Source: Endozoicomonas sp. ISHI1 (lineage in GTDB: Bacteria > Pseudomonadota > Gammaproteobacteria > Pseudomonadales > Endozoicomonadaceae). Taken from it: DNA of 64,000 nucleotides. Within the stretch, counting starts at the first letter, position 1. The number at the start of each line of letters is the position of its first letter. This document shows, piece by piece, positions 1 to 8,865 of the stretch. The notes under the pieces are model-generated. The model was not told where the DNA came from and did not search any database. It saw nothing but the letters and a program-made list of their open reading frames with translations. The position numbers and the translations under genes are program-made. The stretch covers positions 1 to 64,000 of the forward strand of contig NZ_JAGRPU010000031.1 in the NCBI RefSeq assembly GCF_024606225.1, given 5' to 3'.

Positions 1-1
1 A

Positions 2-1609
2 CATAGCCTTGACGAAAATTGCCATGAACAGCCCTGTTGTCATCGACAAGGACGCTGTATCTTCGCTCCCTCCACAAGTATCCAGTGTCGTTCAACCTCA
101 GATGACTCTTTCGCCTGCAGAACAGATGTCTATTTGCAAACAGGCGATCAGGAATCAGGGTCGGTAAGCCGCCCTGCTGAAGATCCGACAATTGCCTCAG
201 GCGCTGACAGCACAACCAGTCCATCATTAACATTAAATCCACCTTCTGCGAAAAAACAAAGGAAGGCAGGCTCGAAAAAATACCGATGTGATCACCCCGG
301 CTGTGAAAAATTACTTGGTTCTCAAGGCTCATTGAATACTCACAAAAGGCAATATCACACCGGAGAGCAAACCTGTCCTGAGTGCCAGAAGATCCTGCCA
401 AAAGCGAAAGCCCTGTGGGATCACAAAAGGCAATATCACACCGGAGAGCGAACCTGCCCTGAGTGCCAGAAGACTCTGCCAAACGCTCAAGCCCTGTGGG
501 CTCACAAAAGAAAAGATCATACCGGAGAGAAAACCTGCCTTAAGTGCCAGAAGATCCTGCCAAACGCGAGAGCCCTGTCGGTTCACAAAAGAAAAGATCA
601 CACCCCAGAGCAAACCTGTCCTGAGTGCCAGAAGACCAAGCCAAACGCTCAAGCCCTGGCGGTTCACAAAAGTCTATATCATACCGGAGAGCAAACCTGC
701 CCTAAGTGCCAGAAGACCCTGCCAAACGCTCAAGCCCTGTCGAATCACAAAAGAAAAGATCACACCGGGGAACAAACCTGCCCTGAGTGCCAGAAGACCC
801 TGCCAAGCGCTCAAGCCCTGTCGGTTCACAAAAGAAAAGATCACACAGGGGAACAAACCTGCTCTGAGTGCCAGAAGATCCTGCCAAACGCCAGAGCACT
901 GTCGGCTCACAAAAGTCAATATCACACCGGAGAACAAACCTGCCCCGGGTGTCAGAAGATCCTGCCAAGCGCACATGCTCTGACATATCACAGAAGAAAA
1001 GATCACACCCCGGAACAAACCTGCCCTAAGTGCCAGAAGACCCTGCCAAGCGCACAAGCTCTGACATATCACAAAAGAAAAGATCACACCCCGGAGCAAG
1101 TCTGCTCTGAGTGCCAGAAGACCCTGCCAAGCGCACAAGCTCTGACATATCACAAAAGAAAAGATCACACCCCGGAGCAAACCTGCTCTGAGTGCCAGAA
1201 GACCCTGCCAAGCGCACAAGCTCTGACATATCACAAAAGAAAAGATCACACCCCAGAGCAAACCTGTCCTGAGTGCCAGAAGACTCTGCCAAACGCTCAA
1301 GCCCTGTCGGTTCACCAAAGTCTATATCATACCGGAGAGCAAACCTGCCCTGAGTGCCAGAAGACCCTGCCAAACGCTCAAGCCCTGTCGGTGCACAAAA
1401 GTAAATATCACACCCCAGAGCGAACCTGCCCTGAGTGCCAGAAGACCCTGCCAAACGCGAAAGCCCTGTCAGTTCACAAAAGTAAATATCACACCCCAGA
1501 GCAAACCTGCCCTGAGTGCCATAAGACCCTGCCAAATGCGAAAGCCCTGTCGGATCACAAAAGGCTACACCGAAAACGAAAGCTTGATGATGCAAAGTCA
1601 AGTGATTGA
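2..1609 (+). CDS. C2H2 zinc-finger array protein, copy 1 (5' end outside window)
   Basis: The frame is open from base 2, and its first residues match an internal part of the other copies, so the N-terminus lies before the window. A Ser/Thr/Pro-rich stretch leads to a basic patch (KKQRKAGSKK), then a first finger of type C-x4-C-x12-H-x4-H, then 15 fingers of period 27 residues (81 bp) with pattern C-x2-C-x3-L-x5-L-x2-H-x4-H joined by TGEQT or TPEQT linkers. That makes 16 fingers, the most in the window; the last has H-x3-H and runs into a basic HRKRK tail. Three consecutive near-identical fingers ending in the TYH variant (about 1030-1260) point to recent internal duplication. Zinc binding is expected from the motif; DNA or chromatin binding in a host is inference. 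Confidence 0.85.
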   Translation, partial: HSLDENCHEQPCCHRQGRCIFAPSTSIQCRSTSDDSFACRTDVYLQTGDQESGSVSRPAEDPTIASGADSTTSPSLTLNPPSAKKQRKAGSKKYRCDHPGCEKLLGSQGSLNTHKRQYHTGEQTCPECQKILPKAKALWDHKRQYHTGERTCPECQKTLPNAQALWAHKRKDHTGEKTCLKCQKILPNARALSVHKRKDHTPEQTCPECQKTKPNAQALAVHKSLYHTGEQTCPKCQKTLPNAQALSNHKRKDHTGEQTCPECQKTLPSAQALSVHKRKDHTGEQTCSECQKILPNARALSAHKSQYHTGEQTCPGCQKILPSAHALTYHRRKDHTPEQTCPKCQKTLPSAQALTYHKRKDHTPEQVCSECQKTLPSAQALTYHKRKDHTPEQTCSECQKTLPSAQALTYHKRKDHTPEQTCPECQKTLPNAQALSVHQSLYHTGEQTCPECQKTLPNAQALSVHKSKYHTPERTCPECQKTLPNAKALSVHKSKYHTPEQTCPECHKTLPNAKALSDHKRLHRKRKLDDAKSSD

Positions 1610-1807
1610 TATCTGCTTGCCACAGGCTAAAGAAGAAAAGGCACTGCAAACGTTTGGGCATGATCTGAAGTGCAATGTTCACGTCCATCTGTCTATCACC
1701 TGCGGCGGGTTAACCGATGACAAAACTCTTATCCTCTCGTCTATCCTCACTGCTCCTATTCATAGAAAACAAAGGATAGAACCATTAAAAGTCTACTCCT
1801 GCACGTA

Positions 1808-3580
1808 TTGGTCTGTGTGCCTTTCGCCTGCCCGGTTGAGTCGCAGACTTACCGTTTTATCGTTGAGGTTAACCAGAATGGGGCTTCGACAAGCCAGAAT
1901 TTTTTTATAAAAACTGAGCCGGGCACATTATCTGCGATGCCAATGACCGATTGGGGGCCGATGCAGAACGAACCATCATACATTACCTGCACAAACGGAT
2001 ATCCAGAGTCAGGCTCACCACCCTATGACAAACCCTGCAGACGAAACAAACTTCAGATCATCACTATGATGTACGGAGCGGGCGGCGGTGACTATTCCCG
2101 GACAACGGGGCCAAAGGATCATGGTCAGTCATTCAATAGACATTCAGAAAAATCGCATTATCCATACGACAACAACCATAATGATGAAAATTCGGGCCGA
2201 CCTGGCAACTCCCGACATAGCCTTGAAGAAAATTGCCATGAACAGCCCTGTTGTCATCGACAAGGACGCTGTATCTTCGCTCCCTCGACAAGTACCCAGT
2301 GTCGTGCAACCTCAGGTGACTCTTTCGCTTACAGAACAGATGTCTGTTTGCAAACAGGCGATCAGGAATCTGGCCCGGTAAGCCATCCTGCTGAAGGTCC
2401 GACAGTGGTCTCAGGCGCTGACAGCACAACCGGTCCATCATTAACATTAAATGCACCTTCTGCGAAAATACAAAGGAAGACAGGCTCCAAAAAATACCGA
2501 TGTGATCACCCCGGCTGTGAAAAATCACTTGGCTCTCAAGCCTCATTGAACACTCACAAAAGTCAATATCACACCGGAGAGCCAACCTGCCCTGAGTGCC
2601 AGAAGACCCTGCCAAACGCTCAAGCCCTGTCGGTTCACAAAAGAAGAGATCATACCGGAGAGCAAACCTGCTCTGAGTGCCAGAAGATCCTGCCAAACGC
2701 GATAGCCCTGTCGGATCACAGAAGAAAATATCACACCCCGGAGCAAACCTGCCCTGAGTGCCAGAAGACTCTGCCAAACGCTCAAGCCCTGTCGGTTCAC
2801 AAAAGAAAAGACCACACCCCAGAGCAAACCTGCCCGGAGTGCCAGAAGACCCTGTCAAACGCGAGAGCCCTGTCGGTTCACAAAAGTCAATATCACACCG
2901 GAGAGCAAACCTGCCCTGAGTGCCAGAAGACCCTCCCAAGCGCTCAAGCTCTGTCGGTTCACAAAAGTCTATATCACACCGGAGAGCAAACCTGCCCTGA
3001 GTGCCAGAAGACTCTGCCAAACACGAAAGCCCTGTCGGCTCACAAAAGAATGGGTCACACCCCAAAGCAAACCTGCCCAGAGTGCCAGAAGACCCTGCCA
3101 AACACTCAAGCCATGTCGGTTCATAAAAGCCAATATCACAACGGAGAGCAAATCTGCCCTGATTGCCAGAAGACCCTGCCAAATAATCAAGCCCTGTCGA
3201 ATCACAAAAGTCAGCATCACACTGGAGAGCAAACCTGCCCCGAGTGCCAGAAGACTCTGCCAAACGCTAAAGCGCTATCGAATCACAAAAGAAAAGATCA
3301 CACCCCGGAACAAATCTGCCCTGAGTGCCAGAAGGCCCTGCTAAATGCTCAAGCCCTGTCGGTTCACAAAAGTCTATATCACACCGGAGAAAAAACCTGC
3401 CCTGAGTGCCAGAAGACCCTGCCAAACGCTCGAGCCCTGTTGGATCACAAAAGAAAAGATCATACCGGAGAGCAAACCTGCCCTGAGTGCCAGAAGACCC
3501 TGCCAAACGCTCGAGCCTTGTCGGATCACAGAAGGCAACACCGAAAACGAAAGCTTGATGATGCAAAGTCAAGTGATTGA
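1808..3580 (+). CDS. C2H2 zinc-finger array protein, copy 2
   Basis: Full-length member of the array with 13 fingers. An N-terminal region of about 225 residues is rich in Asn, Ser, His and Cys. Then come a basic patch, a C-x4-C first finger and twelve 27-residue fingers, ending in HRKRK and an acidic tail. The start is uncertain. The in-frame stop is TAG at 1763. The TTG that most copies carry 10 nt before this point is CTG here, leaving TTG at 1808 or an ATT at 1784 with AAAGGA upstream; the ATT would give a signal-peptide-like N-terminus. Finger 7 (linker TPKQT, HKRMGH) and finger 8 (linker NGEQI) are the most diverged. Host targeting is inference. Confidence 0.85.
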   Translation: MVCVPFACPVESQTYRFIVEVNQNGASTSQNFFIKTEPGTLSAMPMTDWGPMQNEPSYITCTNGYPESGSPPYDKPCRRNKLQIITMMYGAGGGDYSRTTGPKDHGQSFNRHSEKSHYPYDNNHNDENSGRPGNSRHSLEENCHEQPCCHRQGRCIFAPSTSTQCRATSGDSFAYRTDVCLQTGDQESGPVSHPAEGPTVVSGADSTTGPSLTLNAPSAKIQRKTGSKKYRCDHPGCEKSLGSQASLNTHKSQYHTGEPTCPECQKTLPNAQALSVHKRRDHTGEQTCSECQKILPNAIALSDHRRKYHTPEQTCPECQKTLPNAQALSVHKRKDHTPEQTCPECQKTLSNARALSVHKSQYHTGEQTCPECQKTLPSAQALSVHKSLYHTGEQTCPECQKTLPNTKALSAHKRMGHTPKQTCPECQKTLPNTQAMSVHKSQYHNGEQICPDCQKTLPNNQALSNHKSQHHTGEQTCPECQKTLPNAKALSNHKRKDHTPEQICPECQKALLNAQALSVHKSLYHTGEKTCPECQKTLPNARALLDHKRKDHTGEQTCPECQKTLPNARALSDHRRQHRKRKLDDAKSSD

Positions 3581-3769
3581 AGTCTGCTTGTCAGAGGCTG
3601 AAGAGGAAAAGGCACTGCAAACGTTTGGGCATGTTCTGAAGTGGAATGTTCACGCCCATCTGTCTATCACCTGCGGCGGGTTAACCGATGACAAAACTCT
3701 TATCCCCTCGTCTATCCTCACGGCTCCTATCCATAGAAAACGAAGGATAGAACCATTAAAAGTCTACTC

Positions 3770-4903
3770 TTGCACGTATTGGTCTTTGTGCCTTTCGTCT
3801 GCCCGGTTGAGCCAGAGACTTACCGTTTTATCGTTGAGATTAACCAGAATGGGGCTTCGACAAGCCAGCGTTTTTCTATAAAAACTGAGCCGGTCACATT
3901 ATCTGCAATGCCTGTGAACGATGGGAGATCGATGCAAAACGAACCATCACACATTACCCGCACAAACGGATATTCAGAGTCAGGCTTACCACCCTATGAC
4001 AAACCCTGTCGGCGAAACAAATTTCAGATCATCACTTTGATGTACGGAACGGGCGGCGGTAACTATTCCGGGACAACGGGGCCAGAAAATCACTGTCAGC
4101 CATTCAGTAGGCATTCAGAAAAATCGCATTCTCTATACGACAACGACCATAATGATGAAAATTCGGGTCGGCCCACAGACTCCCGACATAGCTTTGACGA
4201 AAATTGCCACGAACAGCCCTGTTGTCATCGACAAGGACGCTGTATCTTCGCTCCCTCCACAAGTACCTGGTGTCGTTCAACCTCAGACGACTCTTTCGTT
4301 GGTAGAACAGATGTCTATTTGCAAACACGCGATCAGGAATCAGGCCCGGTAAGCCATCCTGCTAAAGTTCCGAGAGTTGACTCGGGAGCTGACAGCACAA
4401 TCGGTCCAGCATTAACATCACATCCACCTCCTGCGAAAAAACAAAGGAAGGCAGGCTCCAAAAATTACCGATGTGATCAGCCCGGCTGTGAAAAATCACT
4501 TGGCTCTCAAGCCTCATTGAACGCTCACAAAAGACAATATCACACCGGAGAGAAAACCTGCCCCGATTGCCAGAAGACCCTGCCAAACGTGAAAGCCCTG
4601 TCGGATCACAAAAGAAAAGATCACACCCCGGAACAAACCTGCCCTGAGTGCGAGAAGACCCTGTCAAACGCAAAAGTCCTGTCAGTTCACAAAAGTCAAT
4701 ATCACACCGGAGAGCAAACCTGCCCTGAGTGCCAGAAGACCCTGCCAAACACTCGAGCCCTGTTGGATCACAAAAGAAAAGATCATACCCCAGAGCAAAC
4801 CTGCCCTGAGTGCCAGAAGACCCTGCCAAACGCTCGAGCCTTGTCGAATCACAGAAGGCAACACCGAAAACGAAAGCTTGATGATGCAAAGTCAAGTGAT
4901 TGA
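3770..4903 (+). CDS. C2H2 zinc-finger array protein, copy 3 (short, five fingers)
   Basis: Shortest member: the same N-terminal region and basic patch as its neighbours but only five fingers, the first with C-x4-C spacing and the last running into HRKRK. The start given is TTG at 3770; an in-frame ATT 15 nt upstream preceded by AAGGA is an alternative. The unit looks like a deletion derivative produced by unequal recombination between the 81 bp repeats, because the frame and both ends are intact. A palindromic repeat element has inserted 17 bp after its stop codon. Confidence 0.83.
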   Translation: MHVLVFVPFVCPVEPETYRFIVEINQNGASTSQRFSIKTEPVTLSAMPVNDGRSMQNEPSHITRTNGYSESGLPPYDKPCRRNKFQIITLMYGTGGGNYSGTTGPENHCQPFSRHSEKSHSLYDNDHNDENSGRPTDSRHSFDENCHEQPCCHRQGRCIFAPSTSTWCRSTSDDSFVGRTDVYLQTRDQESGPVSHPAKVPRVDSGADSTIGPALTSHPPPAKKQRKAGSKNYRCDQPGCEKSLGSQASLNAHKRQYHTGEKTCPDCQKTLPNVKALSDHKRKDHTPEQTCPECEKTLSNAKVLSVHKSQYHTGEQTCPECQKTLPNTRALLDHKRKDHTPEQTCPECQKTLPNARALSNHRRQHRKRKLDDAKSSD

Positions 4904-4920
4904 TGTCTGCTTGTCACAGG

Positions 4921-5087
4921 CTAGCAGCCTGTCGGACTTAAGGCTGTCCTACTGCGGTTGCAATAAATTGGTCTAAAAATTCCTGCTTCTTCGTCAAATA
5001 GCTCGCTATTCTCCTCAGAAGCAGAAATTTTTATCCTCAATTTCTTGCAATCCTCGCTACGGACGCTTAAGTCCGACAGGCTGCTAG
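4921..5087. repeat. MITE-like palindromic element, CTAG-flanked (copy A)
   Basis: About 159 bp bounded by CTAG on both sides. The ends are inverted repeats (CAGCCTGTCGGACTTAAG at the left, its complement at the right) and the whole element folds back on itself imperfectly. Other linkers of the array read straight through this point, so it is an insertion. The two CTAG flanks are consistent with a 4 bp target duplication. No transposase is encoded. Near-identical copies lie at 21101-21267 and, inverted, at 28103-28269. Confidence 0.85.
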
Positions 5088-5255
5088 AGAGGAAAAGGCG
5101 CTGCAAACGTTTGGGCATGTTCTGAAGTGCAATGTTCACGTCCATCGGTCTATCACCTGCGGCGGGTTAACCGACGACAAAACTCTTATCCCCTCGTCTA
5201 TCCTCACTGCTCCTACCCATAGAAAACAAAGGATAGAACCATTAAAAGTCTACTC

Positions 5256-6956
5256 TTGCAGGTATTGGTCTTTGTGCCTTTCGTTTGCCCGGTTGAGTCG
5301 CAGACTTACCGTTTTACCGTTGAGGTTAACCAGAATAGGGCTTCGACAAACCAGAGTTTTTCTATAAAAACTGAGCCGGGCAGATTATCTGCAATGCCAA
5401 TGAACGATGGGAGGTCGGTGCAAAACGAACCATCACATGTTACCCGCACAAACGGATATTCAGGATCAGGCTCGCCACCCGATGACAAACCCGGCAGGCG
5501 AAACAAACTTCAGATCATCACTTTAACGTACGGAACGGGCGGCGGTAACTATTCCCGGACAACGGGGCAAGAGGATCATGGTCAGTCATTCAATGGACAT
5601 TCAGAAAAATCGCATTATCCATACGACAACGACCATAATGATGAAAATTCGGGTCGGCCCACAGACTCCCGACATAGCTTTGACGAAAATTGCCATGAAC
5701 AGCCCTGTTGTCATCGACAAGGACGCTGTCTCTTCGCTCCCTCAACAAGTACCTGGTGTCGTTCAACCTCAGACGACTCTTTCGCTGTCAGAACAGATGT
5801 CTATTTGCAAACAGGCGATCAGGAATCAGGCCCGGTAAGCCGCCCTGCTGAAGGTCCGACAGTTGACTCGGGATCTGACAGCACAAACGGTCCATCATTA
5901 ACATTAAACCCACCTCCTGCGAAAAAACAAAGGAAGGCAGGTTCCAAAAATTACCGATGTGCTCACCCCGGCTGTGAAAAATTACTTGGCTCTCAAGCCT
6001 CATTGAACGCTCACAAAAGACACTATCACACCGGAGAGAAAACCTGCCCTAAGTGCCAGAAGACCCTGCCAAACGCTCAAGCCCTGTCGAATCACAAAAG
6101 AAAAGACCACACCCCGGAGCAAACCTGCCCTGAGTGCCAGAAGGTTCTGCCAAACGCTCGAGCCCTGTCGGCTCACAAAAGTCAATATCACACCGGAGAG
6201 CAAGCCTGCCCTGAGTGCCAGAAGACCCTCCCAAGCGCTCAAGCCCTGTCGGCTCACAAAAGAAAGGATCATACCGGGGAGCAAACCTGCCCTGAGTGCC
6301 AAAAAAAACTGCCAAACGCACAAGCCCTGTCAGCTCACAAAAGAAAAGATCACACCCCGGAGCAATCCTGCCCTGAGTGCCAGAAGAACCTGCCAAACGC
6401 GAAAGCCCTGTCAGTTCACAAAAGAAAAGATCACACTCCAGAGCAAACCTGCCCTGAGTGCCAAAAGATCCTGCCAAACTCGAAAGCCCTGACGGCCCAC
6501 AAAAGTCACTATCACACCGGAGAGCAAACTTGCCCTGAGTGCCAGAAGACCCTGCCAAACGCGAAAGCCCTGTCGGATCACAAAAGAAAAGATCACACCC
6601 CGGAGCAAACCTGCCTCGAGTGCCAGAAGATCCTGCCAAACGCTCAAGCCCTGTCGGATCACAAAAGAAAATATCACACCGGCGAGCAAACCTGCCCTGA
6701 GTGCCAGAAGACTCTGGTAAACGCTCAAGCTCTGACGGATCACAAAAGAAGAGATCACACACCAGAGCAAACCTGCCCTGAGTGCCAGAAGACCCTGCCA
6801 AATGCGAAAACCCTGTCGGTTCACAAAAGTCTATACCACACCGGAGAGCAAATCTGCCCTGAGTGCCAGAAGACCCTGCCAAATACTCAAGCCCTGTCGA
6901 CTCACAAAAGACAACACCGAAAACGAAAGCTTGATGATGAAAAGTCAAGTGAGTAA
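5256..6956 (+). CDS. C2H2 zinc-finger array protein, copy 4
   Basis: Twelve fingers after the shared N-terminal region and the KKQRKAGSK basic patch. The first finger has C-x4-C spacing; the rest are 27-residue units with TGE or TPE linkers. Helix position +6 (just before the first His) varies as N, A, A, A, V, A, D, D, D, V and T through fingers 2-12, while +3 is nearly always Ala (Thr in finger 11). The stop codon is TAA instead of the TGA used by most copies. The start given is TTG at 5256, with an in-frame ATT at 5241 as alternative. The linker before it carries the inserted palindromic element, so any read-through from copy 3 would cross that hairpin. Confidence 0.85.
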   Translation: MQVLVFVPFVCPVESQTYRFTVEVNQNRASTNQSFSIKTEPGRLSAMPMNDGRSVQNEPSHVTRTNGYSGSGSPPDDKPGRRNKLQIITLTYGTGGGNYSRTTGQEDHGQSFNGHSEKSHYPYDNDHNDENSGRPTDSRHSFDENCHEQPCCHRQGRCLFAPSTSTWCRSTSDDSFAVRTDVYLQTGDQESGPVSRPAEGPTVDSGSDSTNGPSLTLNPPPAKKQRKAGSKNYRCAHPGCEKLLGSQASLNAHKRHYHTGEKTCPKCQKTLPNAQALSNHKRKDHTPEQTCPECQKVLPNARALSAHKSQYHTGEQACPECQKTLPSAQALSAHKRKDHTGEQTCPECQKKLPNAQALSAHKRKDHTPEQSCPECQKNLPNAKALSVHKRKDHTPEQTCPECQKILPNSKALTAHKSHYHTGEQTCPECQKTLPNAKALSDHKRKDHTPEQTCLECQKILPNAQALSDHKRKYHTGEQTCPECQKTLVNAQALTDHKRRDHTPEQTCPECQKTLPNAKTLSVHKSLYHTGEQICPECQKTLPNTQALSTHKRQHRKRKLDDEKSSE

Positions 6957-7137
6957 TGTCTCCTTGTTACAGGCTCTGAAGGGGGCACCGCGCACGTTCG
7001 GGAATGATCTCAACTGCAATGTTCACGTGCATCGGTCTATCACCCGCGGCGGGTTAACCGATGACAAAACTCTTATCCTCTCGTCTATCCTCACTGCTCC
7101 TGTAGAAACAAAGGACAGAACCATTAAAAGCCTCCTC

Positions 7138-8676
7138 TTGCACGTATTGGTCTGTGTGCCTTTCGCCTGCCCGGTTGAGCCGCAGACTTACCGTTTTATC
7201 GTTGAGGTTAACCAGAATGGGGCTTCGACAAGCCAGATTTTTTCTATAAAAACTGAGCCGGGCAGATTATCTGCAATGCCAATGAGCGATGGGAGGTCGG
7301 TGCAAAACGAACCATCACATGTGACCCGCACAAACGGATATTCAGGATCAGGCTCGCCACCCGATGACAAACCCGGCAGGCGAAACAAACTTCAGATCAT
7401 CACTTTAACGTACGGAACGGGCGGCAGTAACTATTCCCGGACAACGGGGCAAGAGGATCATGGTCAGTCATTCAATGGACATTCAGAAAAATCGCATTAT
7501 CCATACGACAACGACCATAATGGTGAAAATTCGGGTCGGCCCACCGACTCCCGACATAGCCTTGACGAAAATTGCCATGAGCAGCCCTGTTGTCATCGAC
7601 AAGGACGCTGTATCTTCGCTCCCTCCACAAGTACCTGGTGTCGTTCAACCTCAGACGACTCTTTCGCTGGCAGAACAGATGTCTATTTGCAAACAGGCGA
7701 TCAGGAATCAGGCCCGGTAAGCCACCCTGCTGAAGGTCCGACAGTTGACTCGGGATCTGACAGCACAAACGGTCCATCATTAGCATTAAACCCACCTCCT
7801 GCGAAAAAACAAAGGAAGGCAGGCTCCAAAAAATACCGATGTGCTCACCCCGGCTGTGAAAAATCATTTAGCTCTCGAGACTCATTGAGCACTCACAAAA
7901 GGCAATATCACACTGGAGAGCGAAACTGCCCTGAGTGCCAGAAAACCCTGCCAAACGCACAAGCCCTGTCGGTTCACAAAAGAAAAGATCATACCCCAGA
8001 GCAAACCTGCCCTGAGTGCCAGAAGACCCTGCCTAACGCTCAAGCCCTGTCGGTTCACAAAAGAAAAGATCACACCCCGGAGCAAACCTGCCCCGAGTGC
8101 CAGAAGACCCTGCCAAACGCTCAAGCCCTGTCGAATCACAAAAGAAAAGATCACACCCCGGAGCAAACCTGTCCTGAGTGCCAGAAGACTCTGCCAAGCG
8201 CACAAGCTCTGACATATCACAAAAGAAAAGTTCACACCCCGGAGCAAACCTGCCCTGAGTGCCAGAAGACCCTGCCAAACGCTCGAGCCCTGTCGGCTCA
8301 CAAAAGTCAATATCACACCGGAGAGCAAACCTGCCCTGAGTGCCAGAAGACCCTGCCAAACGTCCAAGCTCTGTCGGATCACAAAAGAAAAGATCACACC
8401 CCAGAGCAAACCTGTACTGAGTGCCAGAAGACCCTGCCAAATGCTCATGCCCTTTCGGCTCACAAAAGTCAATATCACAGTGGAGAAAAAAACTGCACTG
8501 AGTGCCAGAAAATCCTGCCAAACGCGAAAGCCCTGTCGGATCACAAAATTCAATATCACACCGGAGAGCAAACCTGCCGTGAGTGCCAGAAGTCCCTGCC
8601 AAACGCTCGAGCCTTGTCGGATCACAAAAGGCAACACCGAAAACGAAAGCCTGATGATGGAAAGTCAAGTGATTGA
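7138..8676 (+). CDS. C2H2 zinc-finger array protein, copy 5
   Basis: Ten fingers. The first finger is the closest to the eukaryotic consensus, with Phe at the core aromatic position (C-x4-C-x3-F-x5-L-x2-H-x4-H). The start given (TTG) matches the other copies. Here, however, the upstream linker lacks the in-frame TAG found in most copies because of a small deletion, so the frame stays open back to 6802, inside copy 4. An N-terminally extended protein is therefore formally possible, but the extension would be linker and out-of-frame finger sequence. Basic patches lie before the fingers and at the C-terminus as in the paralogues. Confidence 0.83.
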   Translation: MHVLVCVPFACPVEPQTYRFIVEVNQNGASTSQIFSIKTEPGRLSAMPMSDGRSVQNEPSHVTRTNGYSGSGSPPDDKPGRRNKLQIITLTYGTGGSNYSRTTGQEDHGQSFNGHSEKSHYPYDNDHNGENSGRPTDSRHSLDENCHEQPCCHRQGRCIFAPSTSTWCRSTSDDSFAGRTDVYLQTGDQESGPVSHPAEGPTVDSGSDSTNGPSLALNPPPAKKQRKAGSKKYRCAHPGCEKSFSSRDSLSTHKRQYHTGERNCPECQKTLPNAQALSVHKRKDHTPEQTCPECQKTLPNAQALSVHKRKDHTPEQTCPECQKTLPNAQALSNHKRKDHTPEQTCPECQKTLPSAQALTYHKRKVHTPEQTCPECQKTLPNARALSAHKSQYHTGEQTCPECQKTLPNVQALSDHKRKDHTPEQTCTECQKTLPNAHALSAHKSQYHSGEKNCTECQKILPNAKALSDHKIQYHTGEQTCRECQKSLPNARALSDHKRQHRKRKPDDGKSSD

Positions 8677-8865
8677 TGTCTGCTTGTCACAGGCTAAAGA
8701 GGGAAAGGCGCTATATACGTTTGGGCATGAGCTGAAGTGCCATGTTCACGTCCATCGGTCTCTCACCTGCGGCGGGTTAACCGATGACAAAACTCTTATC
8801 CCCTCGTCTATCCTCACTGCTCTTGTCCATAGAAAACAAAGGATAGAATCATTAAAAGTCTACTC

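Noticed and set aside
329-667. Long antisense open frames across the zinc-finger arrays (for example SSGTQGRFAL repeats on the minus strand)
   Set aside because: They repeat with the 81 bp period and only reflect the codon bias of the sense fingers; they have no ribosome sites or recognisable domains.
6802-7137. N-terminal extension of zinc-finger copy 5 back to 6802
   Set aside because: The extra part is out-of-frame finger DNA from copy 4 plus linker, and the other copies have a stop at the same place.
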